In this document: positions 6,384 to 14,277 of the stretch, piece by piece
How the letters are laid out: the number at the start of each line of letters is the position of its first letter
How positions within the stretch are numbered: position 1 is the stretch's first letter
NCBI GenBank assembly: GCA_038133505.1
Contig: JAYPTI010000072.1
Location: forward strand, 1 to 15,843
DNA length: 15,843 nt
Source of the DNA: JAYQUR01 sp038133505
GTDB taxonomy: Bacteria; Pseudomonadota; Alphaproteobacteria; MPNO01; UBA830
Direction: 5' to 3'
The notes under the pieces: generated by a model
Told to the model about the DNA's origin: nothing
Databases searched by the model: none
The model's input: the letters and a program-made list of their open reading frames with translations, nothing else
Position numbers and translations under genes: made by a program

Positions 6384-7442
6384 TCAGAGCCCCCGGACCC
6401 TCGGCAGGATCTTCTCGCCGAAAATCCGCAGCGACTTCATGATCTCTTCCTGGGCGAGCGAGCCGTAATCGACCAGGAACGCGACCTGCGTGATGCCGAT
6501 GTCGCGCAGCTCAGCAATACGGTCGACGACCTGGTCCGGCCCGCCCATGACGACGCGGCCCGGGAAGTACCGCTCGAAATCGAGCTGCTGCTGGCCTGCC
6601 TCGCGGCGGTCGTAGCCCTTGTAGGCCTCCGGGTCCGGCGGCTTGCTCGCCGCCTCGATCCCGGCGGCGGCGTACTCCGACATCGGCCCGTCGACGACGC
6701 TCTTGAGCTTCGCATCGTCCTCTTCGTCCATGAAGTAGGCGTGATAGACGCAGCACACCTCGTGATCCTCGACCTTGCGGCCGAATTTCGGCAGCGCGTC
6801 GCGGTACCAGCCGATGCGCTCGGTCGCGACCGGGTGGTCGACGTGGTAGGCGACGTAAAGGAGGTTATGTCCCTCCTGCGCCGTCCATTCGAAGCTTTCC
6901 GGCGACATCAGGCAGGCGTTCCAGATCGGCGGATGGGGCTTCTGGTGGATCGGCGGCAGCACGCTGAGGCCCGACATCTTCGGACGGAACTTGCTCTCGA
7001 ACTCCAGCGGTTCGCCGGTCCACGCCTTGCGGACCAGATCGACGCCCTCCTCGACGCGCTCGCGGCTTTCGCGCATCGGCACGCCGAAGGCATCGAACTC
7101 GTCCTTGATGAAGCCGCGGCCGACGCCGAAATCGAGCCGGCCGTTCGACAGCTGGTCGAGCGTCGCGGCCTGTTCGGCCACGCGCACCGCATCGTTCAGC
7201 GGCAATACCGTCGCGCCGGTCCCGAGGCGGATGTTCTTCGTCCGCGCCGCGAGATAGCTGAGGAACGCGTAGTTCGCGGGCAGGAACCCGCCATGGCGCA
7301 CGAAGTGGTGCTCCACCATCCAGGCATAGTCGATGCCGATCTCGTCCGCGTACTCCACCTGCTCCACGATGTTGTGCATGTGGGTGTGAACGTCCCGCTG
7401 ACCGGGCAGATAGGTAGGCAGATAGAACAGGCCGAACTTCAT
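6384..7442 (-). CDS. LLM-class flavin-dependent monooxygenase (luciferase-like)
   Basis: A 352-residue TIM-barrel protein of the bacterial luciferase-like family, using reduced FMN (or F420 in some members). Seen: MKFGLFYLP at strand one, YAWMVEHHF (about 39-47), then TKNIRLGTGATVLPLNDAVRVAEQAATLD in two adjoining stretches and LSNGRLDFGVGRGF, all classic for this group. Near the C-terminus, GGPDQVVDRIAEL is the usual helix, and the last strand contains VAFLVDYG. Full family length. The ATG at 7442 is preceded by GGGAG about 6 bases upstream. The family covers alkanal monooxygenases, desulfonating and other oxidative enzymes, so substrate is not deducible. A flavin reductase partner would be needed for an FMNH2-dependent enzyme; none is in the window. 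It is divergent from the aldolase operon and shares 105 intergenic bases with it. Confidence 0.9.
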   Translation of the reverse strand: MKFGLFYLPTYLPGQRDVHTHMHNIVEQVEYADEIGIDYAWMVEHHFVRHGGFLPANYAFLSYLAARTKNIRLGTGATVLPLNDAVRVAEQAATLDQLSNGRLDFGVGRGFIKDEFDAFGVPMRESRERVEEGVDLVRKAWTGEPLEFESKFRPKMSGLSVLPPIHQKPHPPIWNACLMSPESFEWTAQEGHNLLYVAYHVDHPVATERIGWYRDALPKFGRKVEDHEVCCVYHAYFMDEEDDAKLKSVVDGPMSEYAAAGIEAASKPPDPEAYKGYDRREAGQQQLDFERYFPGRVVMGGPDQVVDRIAELRDIGITQVAFLVDYGSLAQEEIMKSLRIFGEKILPRVRGL

Positions 7443-7475
7443 GCGACTCCCTCTCGGACTTGGACGCGGCGGTCT

Positions 7476-7503
7476 TTGCCGCCGTTCGCCTAACTAATAC
7501 AAT
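7476..7503 (+). promoter_or_regulatory. Probable promoter of the aldolase operon
   Basis: TTGCCG (7476-7481, four of six) and TACAAT (7498-7503, five of six) are spaced by 16 bases. Transcription would start near 7510, about 38 bases before the ATG at 7548. The TAACTAATACAAT stretch is AT-rich against a GC-rich background, which adds support. Confidence 0.42.
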
Positions 7504-7547
7504 CGTTCGGGAACAACACCAATGCCGGAAGGCGCGTCGGGGGATTC

Positions 7548-8246
7548 ATGACGGACAGCGAACAGGTACTGCGCGAAAAACTCAGCATCGCGTGGCGTTT
7601 CTTCTACGGCCGCGGATTCGTGGACGGCTTCGGCCATATCAGCGCGCGCACCCAGGACCCCAATATCGTCCTGATGACGCCGCACGAGCTCGGCAAGGTC
7701 TCCCGCCCCGAGGATTTCCTGCTCTGCGACCTCGACGGCAACCAGATCGGCACGAACGTCAAGCTGCCGGGCGAGCTGCCGATCCACCTCGAGGTCTTCA
7801 AGGTGCGGCCCGACGTCAACGCGGTGGCGCATTTCCACACCCATAACGCCACGAGCTTCTCGATGTCGGAGCACGACCTCGAGCCGACCTACTTCATGGC
7901 ATCGATCTTCAAGGGCGGCATTCCGGTCCATCCGGACTCGCGGCTGATCATGACCGAGGAGCGCGGGCGCGAGATGGCGAAGACGCTCGGCGACCGTCGC
8001 GCGATGCTGTTGCGCGCGCACGGCATCGTCGTCACCGGCCCCGACATCGAGGAGATGACGGCCGGCGTCTATTTCATGGAAGACAATGCCAAGCGCACGG
8101 CCATCGCGGCCTCGATGGGCAAGTACGAAGTACTCGGCGAAGAGGAAATGGAAGAAATCGCCGAAGAACTCTTGCGCACGCGCGGGCCCGTCGGGCGCGT
8201 CTGGGCGCTGGCGGAGATGGAAGCGGCGGAGATGGACGGCCCATGA
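7548..8246 (+). CDS. Class II aldolase/adducin family protein
   Basis: A 232-residue metal-dependent aldolase-fold enzyme. The key residues of E. coli L-fuculose-1-phosphate aldolase (Glu73, His92, His94, His155) have counterparts three positions later here: E76 in PGELPIH, H95 and H97 in AHFHTH, and H158 in RAHG. Also seen are GHISAR (29-34) and LMTPHELGK. The zinc site is therefore intact and the protein is likely active. Members include sugar-phosphate aldolases, epimerases and decarboxylase-like enzymes, and this one has no phosphate-binding signature that I can assign. The ATG at 7548 has a G-rich site (GGGGGA) just upstream. It is the first gene of a probable three-gene operon; its stop overlaps the methyltransferase start as ATGA, a sign of translational coupling. 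Confidence 0.88.
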   Translation: MTDSEQVLREKLSIAWRFFYGRGFVDGFGHISARTQDPNIVLMTPHELGKVSRPEDFLLCDLDGNQIGTNVKLPGELPIHLEVFKVRPDVNAVAHFHTHNATSFSMSEHDLEPTYFMASIFKGGIPVHPDSRLIMTEERGREMAKTLGDRRAMLLRAHGIVVTGPDIEEMTAGVYFMEDNAKRTAIAASMGKYEVLGEEEMEEIAEELLRTRGPVGRVWALAEMEAAEMDGP

Positions 8247-9082
8247 CCGTCGCGCGGGAGATCCGCCGGGCCGTCGACGCGGATAATTCGATGGCGAACC
8301 TCGGCGCCCGGATCATCGCGGCGCTCGAAGGGGCCGGCATTCCGCCGGAGCGCTGGACGCCGGAAGTTCTCGGCCCGGCCGACCAGATCCACGGCGGCGG
8401 ACTGCTGCAGACGCAGCTTCACGCCGATCTCGTCGACATTGCGCCGGAGATGCACCTGCTGGACATCGGCTGCGGCATCGGCGGACCGGCGCGCTATTTC
8501 GCCACGGCGTTCGGCTGCCGCGTCACCGGCATCGACTTGACGCAGGATTACGTGGACGTGGCAAGGATGCTGACCGAAAAGGTCGGCCTGTCGCAGCGCG
8601 TTTCGTTCGACTGCGGCGATGCGATGGCACTGCCGTACGAGGACGAAGCCTTCGACATGGCGTGGTGCCTGAACGTCACGATGAACATCGAGAACCGCGA
8701 GGCGTTCTACGCGGGCGTGAACCGGGTCCTGAAGCCGGGCGGCAAGTTCGCGGTCAGCGAGCTCGGCCGGGGACCCAACGGCGATCCCTACTACCCGCTC
8801 CCGTGGGCGCGCGACGCGTCCTACAGCTTCCTCGTCCCGCCGGACGAGATGCGCTCGATGCTGGAAGAGGCCGGATTTCGCATCCTCGAATGGGTCGACG
8901 AGGCAGCCCGACGTCAGGCAGGCGGCGGAACGCCGGCGCGCGCGGCAACCGAGGTCGAGACGCCGCTCACCATCGAGATCACCCGTGGCGGCGACTATCC
9001 CGACCGCAGGGCGAATTCGTCGAAGAGCATGAAGGAAGGCCGGCTGACCAACGTGATGCTGGTCGCGGAGAAAACCGCCTGA
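8243..9082 (+). CDS. Class I SAM-dependent methyltransferase
   Basis: A 279-residue cytoplasmic methyltransferase of the Rossmann type. Motif I is LDIGCGIGG (73-81), the ribose-binding acidic residue is D98 in GIDLT, motif II/III region is GDAMALPYEDEAFD (125-138), and RVLKPGGKF (161-169) closes the core. The pattern is closest to small-molecule enzymes of the UbiE/sterol/glycine-methylation group rather than to DNA or RNA methylases. The N-terminal 60 residues with LGPADQIHGGG resemble enzymes acting on amines, quinones or tocopherols. It overlaps the aldolase stop by 4 bases, so both are probably made together; the hydrolase follows after 52 bases. The methyl acceptor is unknown. Strong family call, weak on substrate. 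Confidence 0.88.
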   Translation: MTVAREIRRAVDADNSMANLGARIIAALEGAGIPPERWTPEVLGPADQIHGGGLLQTQLHADLVDIAPEMHLLDIGCGIGGPARYFATAFGCRVTGIDLTQDYVDVARMLTEKVGLSQRVSFDCGDAMALPYEDEAFDMAWCLNVTMNIENREAFYAGVNRVLKPGGKFAVSELGRGPNGDPYYPLPWARDASYSFLVPPDEMRSMLEEAGFRILEWVDEAARRQAGGGTPARAATEVETPLTIEITRGGDYPDRRANSSKSMKEGRLTNVMLVAEKTA

Positions 9083-9134
9083 CCGGGACAGCGCGGCATA
9101 TGACGAGTCGCGCACCCCGTGGCAGGTCCGGACC

Positions 9135-9911
9135 ATGATCGAACTGGCGCATACCGATTTCGGCGACGGCGGGCGGCCGCTGGTCATCCTGCACGGGCTC
9201 TTCGGCTCGGGCCGCAACTGGGCGAGTATCGCGAAGACGCTGGCCGAGACCCACCGCGTGTATGCGCTCGACCTCCGCAATCACGGCGCCTCGCCGCGGG
9301 CCGCGACCATGACCTATACCGACATGGCCGACGACGTCGCCGGATTCATCGAGAGCCAGGGGATCGAGGCCCCCATCGTCATGGGGCATTCGATGGGCGG
9401 CAAGGTGGCGATGCAGCTTGCCCTTGAACGCCCGGACGTGCCGGCCGGCCTGATCGTCGTCGACATAGCACCCGTCACCTACGGCCACGACATGATGGAT
9501 TACATCGCCGCCATGCAGATGCTCGACCTGTCGGGCAGCATGCGGCGCGGCGAGCTGGAGGAGGAACTGCGCGGCGAGGTCGAGGACCCCGGCATCACCG
9601 CCTTCCTGATGAGCAACCTGGAACGCGCCAACGGCGGCTTCCAGTGGCGCATCAACCTGACCGCTATCGCGGCGGGGATGAGCGGGATCGCGGGATTCAG
9701 CCCGCCTGCGGGCGCGACCTACGGCGGCCCCGCCGCCTTCTTCGCGGGCGAACACTCCGCCTATATCCGCGACAGCCACAAGGCGAAGATCGCGGAACTG
9801 TTTCCGAAGGCGCGAACCGTCACGATCAAAGACGCCGCGCACTGGGTCCACGCGGACCAGCCGAAGGCGTTTCTGAAGACCGTTCAGGCGTTTCTCGGCG
9901 CGGTCGGCTGA
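9135..9911 (+). CDS. Alpha/beta-fold hydrolase (YbfF/ABHD11-like esterase)
   Basis: A 258-residue alpha/beta hydrolase. The oxyanion region is HGLFGSGRNW (20-29), followed by DLRNHGASP (46-54), the nucleophile elbow GHSMGGK (84-90, Ser86), VVDIAPVTY (108-116, with D110 a candidate acid), and DAAHWVHADQP (233-243, His236). This combination is the signature of the YbfF/ABHD11 esterase group, which hydrolyses acyl esters or thioesters. No signal peptide is visible. It follows the methyltransferase by 52 bases on the same strand and meets the SGNH hydrolase tail to tail with only 10 bases between the stops. The ribosome site is weak (AGGTCC upstream of the ATG). It most likely completes the aldolase-methyltransferase operon; its substrate is unknown. 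Confidence 0.9.
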   Translation: MIELAHTDFGDGGRPLVILHGLFGSGRNWASIAKTLAETHRVYALDLRNHGASPRAATMTYTDMADDVAGFIESQGIEAPIVMGHSMGGKVAMQLALERPDVPAGLIVVDIAPVTYGHDMMDYIAAMQMLDLSGSMRRGELEEELRGEVEDPGITAFLMSNLERANGGFQWRINLTAIAAGMSGIAGFSPPAGATYGGPAAFFAGEHSAYIRDSHKAKIAELFPKARTVTIKDAAHWVHADQPKAFLKTVQAFLGAVG

Positions 9912-9921
9912 CGCCGCCGGC

Positions 9922-10971
9922 TTACTTTTTCCACGGCCCCTTTTCGAACATGAAATCTGCGAGGGTCTTGCTTCCCTCGACCGAGAAATGAACCTCGGAG
10001 CCGGGCCCGAACAGCCGGGCCGCCGGTGCGCCGGCTGCCCGCACGGCGTCCTGGGCATCGAGAACGAGCGCGCCCGCGGCCCGCGCGACGTCCGCGCCCG
10101 CGAGCGAGACGCGCATCGCCGCCGAATTCCGCCTGAACGCGTCCGCCGCCGCCGTTGAGCCGAAATCGCGCCCGATCGCCTGGACGACGAACACCGGCGT
10201 CGCGCCCGCCTTTCGGATCAGCCGGATGAAATCGCCGAGCACGAGGTCGTAGTTCCGCTGGATGGCGGGATCGAACGGCGCGGAATGAATATCGACGTGA
10301 CCGTCGTCGGGCTTGGACAGCGGGACGAGGATGCGGAAATGGACGAACTTGTAGAGCAGGCTGCTGCGGAACAGCACGTTCGCCTTCATCAGGTGGTTGT
10401 CGATCGCACCATGGCGCCCGGCCGCCAGCTCGGCGGCCAGATCGACGCCGCTCAGCGTCTTCAGCCGGTTATGGTTCGACCACTCGTTGATTCCGGAATA
10501 GAGGATCACGTAGTCGGGCTTCAGCCGCTCGACCTCGCGCCGCGCCCGCACGATGGCATGCCCCAGCGACCACACCACATCGCCGGCGTTCAACACTTCC
10601 GCGCCCTTGAAACCGCTGTCCCGCTAGCGGTTTTCCAATAACGCCGGCCATGACTGCGCCATGGTCACGTTGTAGCTGAACGTGGTCGAGCCGCCATAGG
10701 CGACGATGCGCAGTTGCCCGGCGGGCCGGTCGATTTTCGTTTCCTCGGCGCGCTGGAAGGCGAGATTGTTGAATTCGCGGGCGGTGTTGTAGGTGTCGGG
10801 CGCGAGGATGCCGCCGAGTTCCGGGTCGCCCTGGTAGATGCCGTAGGTCTTGCCCGGCACGCCGTGGCGGAACCACATCCACGCCTGCCCCGCCGCCTCC
10901 GCCGCCACGATCAGGACGATCGGCAGCAGGCACAGAAAGACGACGAACTTGATTTCGGTGCGCTTGATCAC
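9922..10971 (-). pseudogene. SGNH/GDSL-type hydrolase interrupted by an in-frame amber codon
   Basis: A 349-codon reading frame with TAG at 10624-10626 (codon 116). Residues 1-115 begin at a GTG (10971) and hold a membrane or signal segment (9-25) and the nucleophile block AYGGSTTFSYN (Ser95), ending SWPALLENR. After the TAG the same frame goes straight on as RDSGFKGAEVLNAGDVVW, then YSGINEWSNHNR (block III Asn) and SEVHFSVEG (block V His). No frame change is needed to join the halves, so one base change made or would remove the stop. TAG is an ordinary stop for several genes here, so general recoding is unlikely. In block V the usual D-x-x-H Asp is Ser. The gene starts 6 bases after the UbiD stop, so it was an operon member. 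A recent pseudogene or a sequence error are the main explanations. Confidence 0.8.
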
Positions 10972-10977
10972 GGCGCC

Positions 10978-12426
10978 CTATTCGCCCCGCGGCAGCTTCA
11001 GCTCGTCGAGTGGCGGCAGGCCGTAGGCATCCCAGTTGTCGGCCACTTCGTGCATCTTTTCGAGCGGCGGCAGCGAGATCGCCGGATAGTCCCACTTGCG
11101 GGTGGCGTCGATCACCATCTTCGCGCCGCTGATATCCGCCTGCGTCTTGCCCGGCTCGAAGGACGACGGATCGAGCTCGACCGAGGCCGTGTCGGGAATC
11201 AGCTTGATGTCCTTGTCGGGGCGCACGCGCCACGCCATCACCCAGTCGCGCATGAACGGATCGTTGATGTCGATGTCGTCGTCGCAGATGACGATCCACT
11301 TGAAATAGCTCATGCCGAAATGACCCATCGTGCCGAACGCCGTCTGGTCGACGTGGCCCGAATACATCTTCTTCATGCTGATCCACAGCGTCGCCGTGCC
11401 GCCGCCGGCCTCCAGCACATGCACGTCGTGGATGCCCGGCAGGTTGAGGTCCTCGCTCAGGTGCTTCTTGAGACCGGCTTCCAGCAGGGCGCGCTTGATC
11501 ATCGAGGATTCCGACGGCGGGAACTGGCTGATCACGCCCATCACGATGGGATCCTTGCGGTGCGTGATGCATTTGACCCGGAACACCGGGCCCTCGCGGC
11601 CGCCCGCCATGTAGCCGGTGAACTCGCCGAACGGCCCCTCGGGTTCGGTGTGGTCCATCAGCACCTCGCCCTCGATGACGATCTCGGCATGCGCCGGAAC
11701 CTCGAGATCGACCGTCTCGCATTTGACGAGCTCGATCGCCTCGCCCCGGATGCCGCCCGCGACCGCAAGCTCGTCAGCGCCGTAGCGCGCCGGCGCGACG
11801 AGATACTGCACCGGATCGCCGCCGATGAAGATCGCGGCCGGCATGTGCTCGCCGCGCTGCTTCCATTTCTCGTGGTGGATGGCGCCGCCGCGATCGGGCG
11901 CGCCGAACAGGATGCCGGTCGTGTTCTTGCCCTTCACCTGGCAGCGGCGGATGCCGATGTTGCAGCGGCCGGTGTCGGGATCCTTGGTGACCCAGAGAGG
12001 AGTCAGGTACGGCCCGGCGTCCTTCTCGGGCGTCCAGATCGGCACGGGCAGCTTCGTGAGGTCGACGTCGTCGCCCTTGAGGATGACTTCCTTGCAGGGC
12101 CCGGTGTCGACGATCACCGGCTCGATGGGCGCGTTCATGCCCGCGGTCACCCGCTCGTGGATGGCTTCCAGCGAGTTGTCGCAGCCGAGCGCCGTCGCGA
12201 TCATCCTGCGCGACGCGGCGACGACGCCGCCGACGATGCGGCCGCCCTCGTAGCCCTTGATGTTGCGGAACCCGATGCCGTAGCGGTTGTCCTCTTCCGT
12301 CGCCCGGAAGATCATGCGGAGGACGGCACCGACCTCCCAGTCCTTGTCGACTTCCTTGTCGACCCATTTGAACATGCCCTGCTGCTCCAGCACCTGCAGC
12401 CAGGGACGCAGACTCTCGTACGCCAT
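10978..12426 (-). CDS. UbiD-family decarboxylase, canonical
   Basis: A full-length 482-residue UbiD-type (de)carboxylase using prenylated FMN. It has the Asn/Arg cofactor element CNIGIRR (N156, R161, with the same five-residue spacing as N168/R173 of Fdc1), histidines at 184-185 in AIHHEKW, the EIVIEGEV strand (E252), and the catalytic loop EPEGPFGEFTGYM (261-273) with the Glu pair E263/E268 spaced as E277/E282 of Fdc1. All key residues are present, so it should be active if cofactor is supplied. No ubiX-like flavin prenyltransferase is in the window. Start ATG at 12426; ribosome site weak. It sits 57 bases after the TPR-sulfotransferase and 6 bases before the SGNH gene. It is clearly a different subfamily from the UbiD protein at 1217-2549. 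Substrate unknown; a ubiquinone-pathway role is possible but nothing nearby supports it. Confidence 0.93.
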   Translation of the reverse strand: MAYESLRPWLQVLEQQGMFKWVDKEVDKDWEVGAVLRMIFRATEEDNRYGIGFRNIKGYEGGRIVGGVVAASRRMIATALGCDNSLEAIHERVTAGMNAPIEPVIVDTGPCKEVILKGDDVDLTKLPVPIWTPEKDAGPYLTPLWVTKDPDTGRCNIGIRRCQVKGKNTTGILFGAPDRGGAIHHEKWKQRGEHMPAAIFIGGDPVQYLVAPARYGADELAVAGGIRGEAIELVKCETVDLEVPAHAEIVIEGEVLMDHTEPEGPFGEFTGYMAGGREGPVFRVKCITHRKDPIVMGVISQFPPSESSMIKRALLEAGLKKHLSEDLNLPGIHDVHVLEAGGGTATLWISMKKMYSGHVDQTAFGTMGHFGMSYFKWIVICDDDIDINDPFMRDWVMAWRVRPDKDIKLIPDTASVELDPSSFEPGKTQADISGAKMVIDATRKWDYPAISLPPLEKMHEVADNWDAYGLPPLDELKLPRGE

Positions 12427-12483
12427 CGATCCCGATATCCCGTCACGTTGCCATGACAGCAGAAAACGCGATCGGGCGAGGCT

Positions 12484-13599
12484 TTACAAGCCGATGGGCG
12501 AGAAATCGACGGAGGGGAAAGGCCTTGTGAGGGAGCGCAGCATCTCGTGCTGCTCGACGCTGAAGGTTTCCGCGCCGCGACCGGCGACGCCCTTGTTGAA
12601 GCGCGTCTTCACCTTGTCGCCGTCCGTCGCCGCGATGGCCGCCGCGACGTCCGCGTCGGAGGCGCCCAGGCCGCAGAAATCCGCGACCGATTTCAGCGTG
12701 TCCTCCTTGTTCGGGATCATGTCCTCGTAACGGACCCACAGGGGCGATGCTTCACCCTTCTGCGCGGCGAGAACCCAGGAAACGAAGAACTGGATGTACC
12801 ACGGCCCGAGATGCTGGATCAGCGTGTCGTGCTTCGTCGTCTCGTCCAGATTGTCCCAGTCGCCGTAGTGGAAGGAATTCCGTACCGCCCCTTGCGCCCA
12901 GAAGTCGCGCATGCTGACCAGCGTGTCCGCGAGATTCCGGACGAGAACGATCGGGTGCATGCCGTAGGCCTGGATAAGCTTCAGATTCGGCGAGGATGCG
13001 CGGCAGTGCTGATGAACGACCTTGCTCGCCGTCGCCCAGTACGCCGCGGCCGGCGGATAGAGCTCCTGTTCGTTCTCGATGAATGCGAGGGAAAGCCGCG
13101 CGTCGGGGAAGCCGGTCAGGTTGTGAATCGCGGAGACTAGCCAGCTCGACCCGCTCTTCGGCATGCAAGCGACGAGGATCGTCTTGCCGAGCGCCTCGGG
13201 CGTCACCGCGGTATTGAAATCGGAGAGCAACCCGGGCTGGTCCGCATAGGAAAGCGCCCCCAGCAGGTTTACCTGCGTGGGTTCGAGATGAACGCCCAGC
13301 GACATCAGCTTGCGATACCAGCCGATCATATCGAGCTTATCGTCGCGCGCTTGCGCCTGGCACGACAGGTGGGTGTATGCGACGTGCAGGTTGGACATGA
13401 CCTGGCCATCGCCCGGGCGCACCTTCAGGGCTTTTTCCAGATAGAGGCTGCCATCCTCCCAATCGCCCATTTGCATGGCGACCACGCCCATATTGCACAG
13501 CGCGTCGGGATTTTCGGGATCGGACCTGAGGATGTCTCCATACAGGTCGCGGGCGGCGCGCAAATTGCCGGACTGCGCATGCTCGAGCGCCTGCGCCAT
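12484..13599 (-). CDS. TPR-sulfotransferase fusion protein
   Basis: A 371-residue protein joining two to three tetratricopeptide repeats (about 1-85, e.g. GNLRAARDLYGDILRSDPEN and the next unit ending VRPGD) to a PAPS-dependent sulfotransferase domain. The 5'-phosphosulfate loop is MPKSGSSWL (146-154), the 3'-phosphate site is VLVRNLADTLVSMRDFW (218-234, R221 and S229), and FNKGVAGRG (334-342) matches the C-terminal R-K-G-x-x-G region with Asn for Arg. No signal peptide, so it is cytoplasmic, probably acting on glycan, lipid or peptide hydroxyls with the TPR part binding a partner. The frame extends 5' beyond the ATG at 13599 without another start codon, and an ATG at 13640 in another frame would give a family-like MTDTQ start, so a single-base loss is possible. 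It heads a minus-strand series with UbiD and SGNH genes. Confidence 0.85.
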   Translation of the reverse strand: MAQALEHAQSGNLRAARDLYGDILRSDPENPDALCNMGVVAMQMGDWEDGSLYLEKALKVRPGDGQVMSNLHVAYTHLSCQAQARDDKLDMIGWYRKLMSLGVHLEPTQVNLLGALSYADQPGLLSDFNTAVTPEALGKTILVACMPKSGSSWLVSAIHNLTGFPDARLSLAFIENEQELYPPAAAYWATASKVVHQHCRASSPNLKLIQAYGMHPIVLVRNLADTLVSMRDFWAQGAVRNSFHYGDWDNLDETTKHDTLIQHLGPWYIQFFVSWVLAAQKGEASPLWVRYEDMIPNKEDTLKSVADFCGLGASDADVAAAIAATDGDKVKTRFNKGVAGRGAETFSVEQHEMLRSLTRPFPSVDFSPIGL

Positions 13600-13822
13600 C
13601 GCTTCGCCGAGGGTGATGTTTTCGTCTGGGTATCGGTCATGGCGGCAGGATAGCGGCGACCGGTTAACGCACCGCTAACCATAGGGGTTGCCGGAAACCT
13701 GTGGCGGAAGCGGCCGGATCGCCTAAATTTCGGGAGTCGCGACGGAGTTCGAGCGGCCGGCCCGTGACTATGGCACTGTGCGGGGCATATGGGCTTCCGC
13801 AGTTTACCGAAGGGACGGAGAG

Positions 13823-14269
13823 ATGAAGTACGGCACATTGCTGGGCACCGGAATGGCAGCGGTCGCGGCGCTCGGCTTCTCGATCGGCACCGCGGCGGCG
13901 CAATCGGCCTCGTCGTCGGATACGCCGCAGGTTCCCCGGATCCTGCAGGTTCTCGACGTCAATAACGACGGCAAGGTGATGCAGGACGAGATCATGGCGG
14001 AGCAGAAGCGCCTGATCGGCGCCGCGGATCTAGACGGCGACGGCAAGCTGTCGGTAGAGGAATTCCGCCGCCGCGGCCGCTGGTTCCAGCGCCTGCATAC
14101 GACCACCCTGTTCGACCTGCTCGACGCCAACGGCGACCAGACCCTGTCGGCCGAGGAAATCGCCAATCCGTCGACACGCTGGTTCAAGCGCTACGACAAG
14201 AACGGCGACGGCGGAATCGTCGCCGACGAGGTCCCGCAGCTTCAGGACCGCCGCGGCAACCGGCGCTGA
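13823..14269 (+). CDS. Secreted four-EF-hand calcium-binding protein
   Basis: A 148-residue exported protein. The signal peptide runs MKYGTLLGTGMAAVAALGFS and ends at a likely AAA|QS cleavage near residue 26. Four 12-residue EF-hand loops follow: DVNNDGKVMQDE (45-56), DLDGDGKLSVEE (69-80), DANGDQTLSAEE (101-112) and DKNGDGGIVADE (125-136). Each has Asp at position 1, Asp or Asn at 3, Asp at 5 and Glu at 12. The third has Gln instead of Gly at position 6, so it may bind more weakly. The start at 13823 has AGGGA 7 bases upstream and gives the clean signal peptide, unlike the in-frame ATG at 13778. It lies 22 bases before an ECF sigma gene on the same strand. It may buffer or sense calcium in the periplasm; that role is inferred. 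Confidence 0.9.
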   Translation: MKYGTLLGTGMAAVAALGFSIGTAAAQSASSSDTPQVPRILQVLDVNNDGKVMQDEIMAEQKRLIGAADLDGDGKLSVEEFRRRGRWFQRLHTTTLFDLLDANGDQTLSAEEIANPSTRWFKRYDKNGDGGIVADEVPQLQDRRGNRR

Positions 14270-14277
14270 CGCGGGTC

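Noticed and set aside
8069..9280. 403-codon minus-strand frame
   Set aside because: Covers parts of aldolase, methyltransferase and hydrolase on the opposite strand; those genes have intact motifs and this frame has none.
10624..10626. Genome-wide TAG recoding (amber suppression or pyrrolysine)
   Set aside because: UbiD (1217), amidohydrolase (3730), the second UbiD (10978) and the membrane protein (15209) all end in TAG at natural family lengths or natural gene boundaries, so TAG is a working stop.
9922..10971. SGNH region as two separate genes or a frameshift
   Set aside because: Both halves are in the same frame, and the active-site blocks are split between them (Ser in the first, Asn and His in the second). 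One interrupted gene is the simpler reading.
10469..11722. 417-codon minus-strand frame spanning UbiD and SGNH genes
   Set aside because: It is the alternative frame of UbiD with Arg/Gly-rich composition. It briefly overlaps the SGNH region but does not explain the amber codon, because the SGNH halves already share one frame.
10714..12456. 580-codon open frame on the plus strand
   Set aside because: It lies antisense over the UbiD gene at 10978-12426. Its product is rich in Arg, His, Asp and Val with no family motif, as expected of GC-rich third-position shadows.
13664..13903. 79-codon minus-strand frame in the sulfotransferase/EF-hand intergenic region
   Set aside because: It overlaps the EF-hand signal peptide on the opposite strand, is rich in Arg and Ser, and has no motif I recognise.
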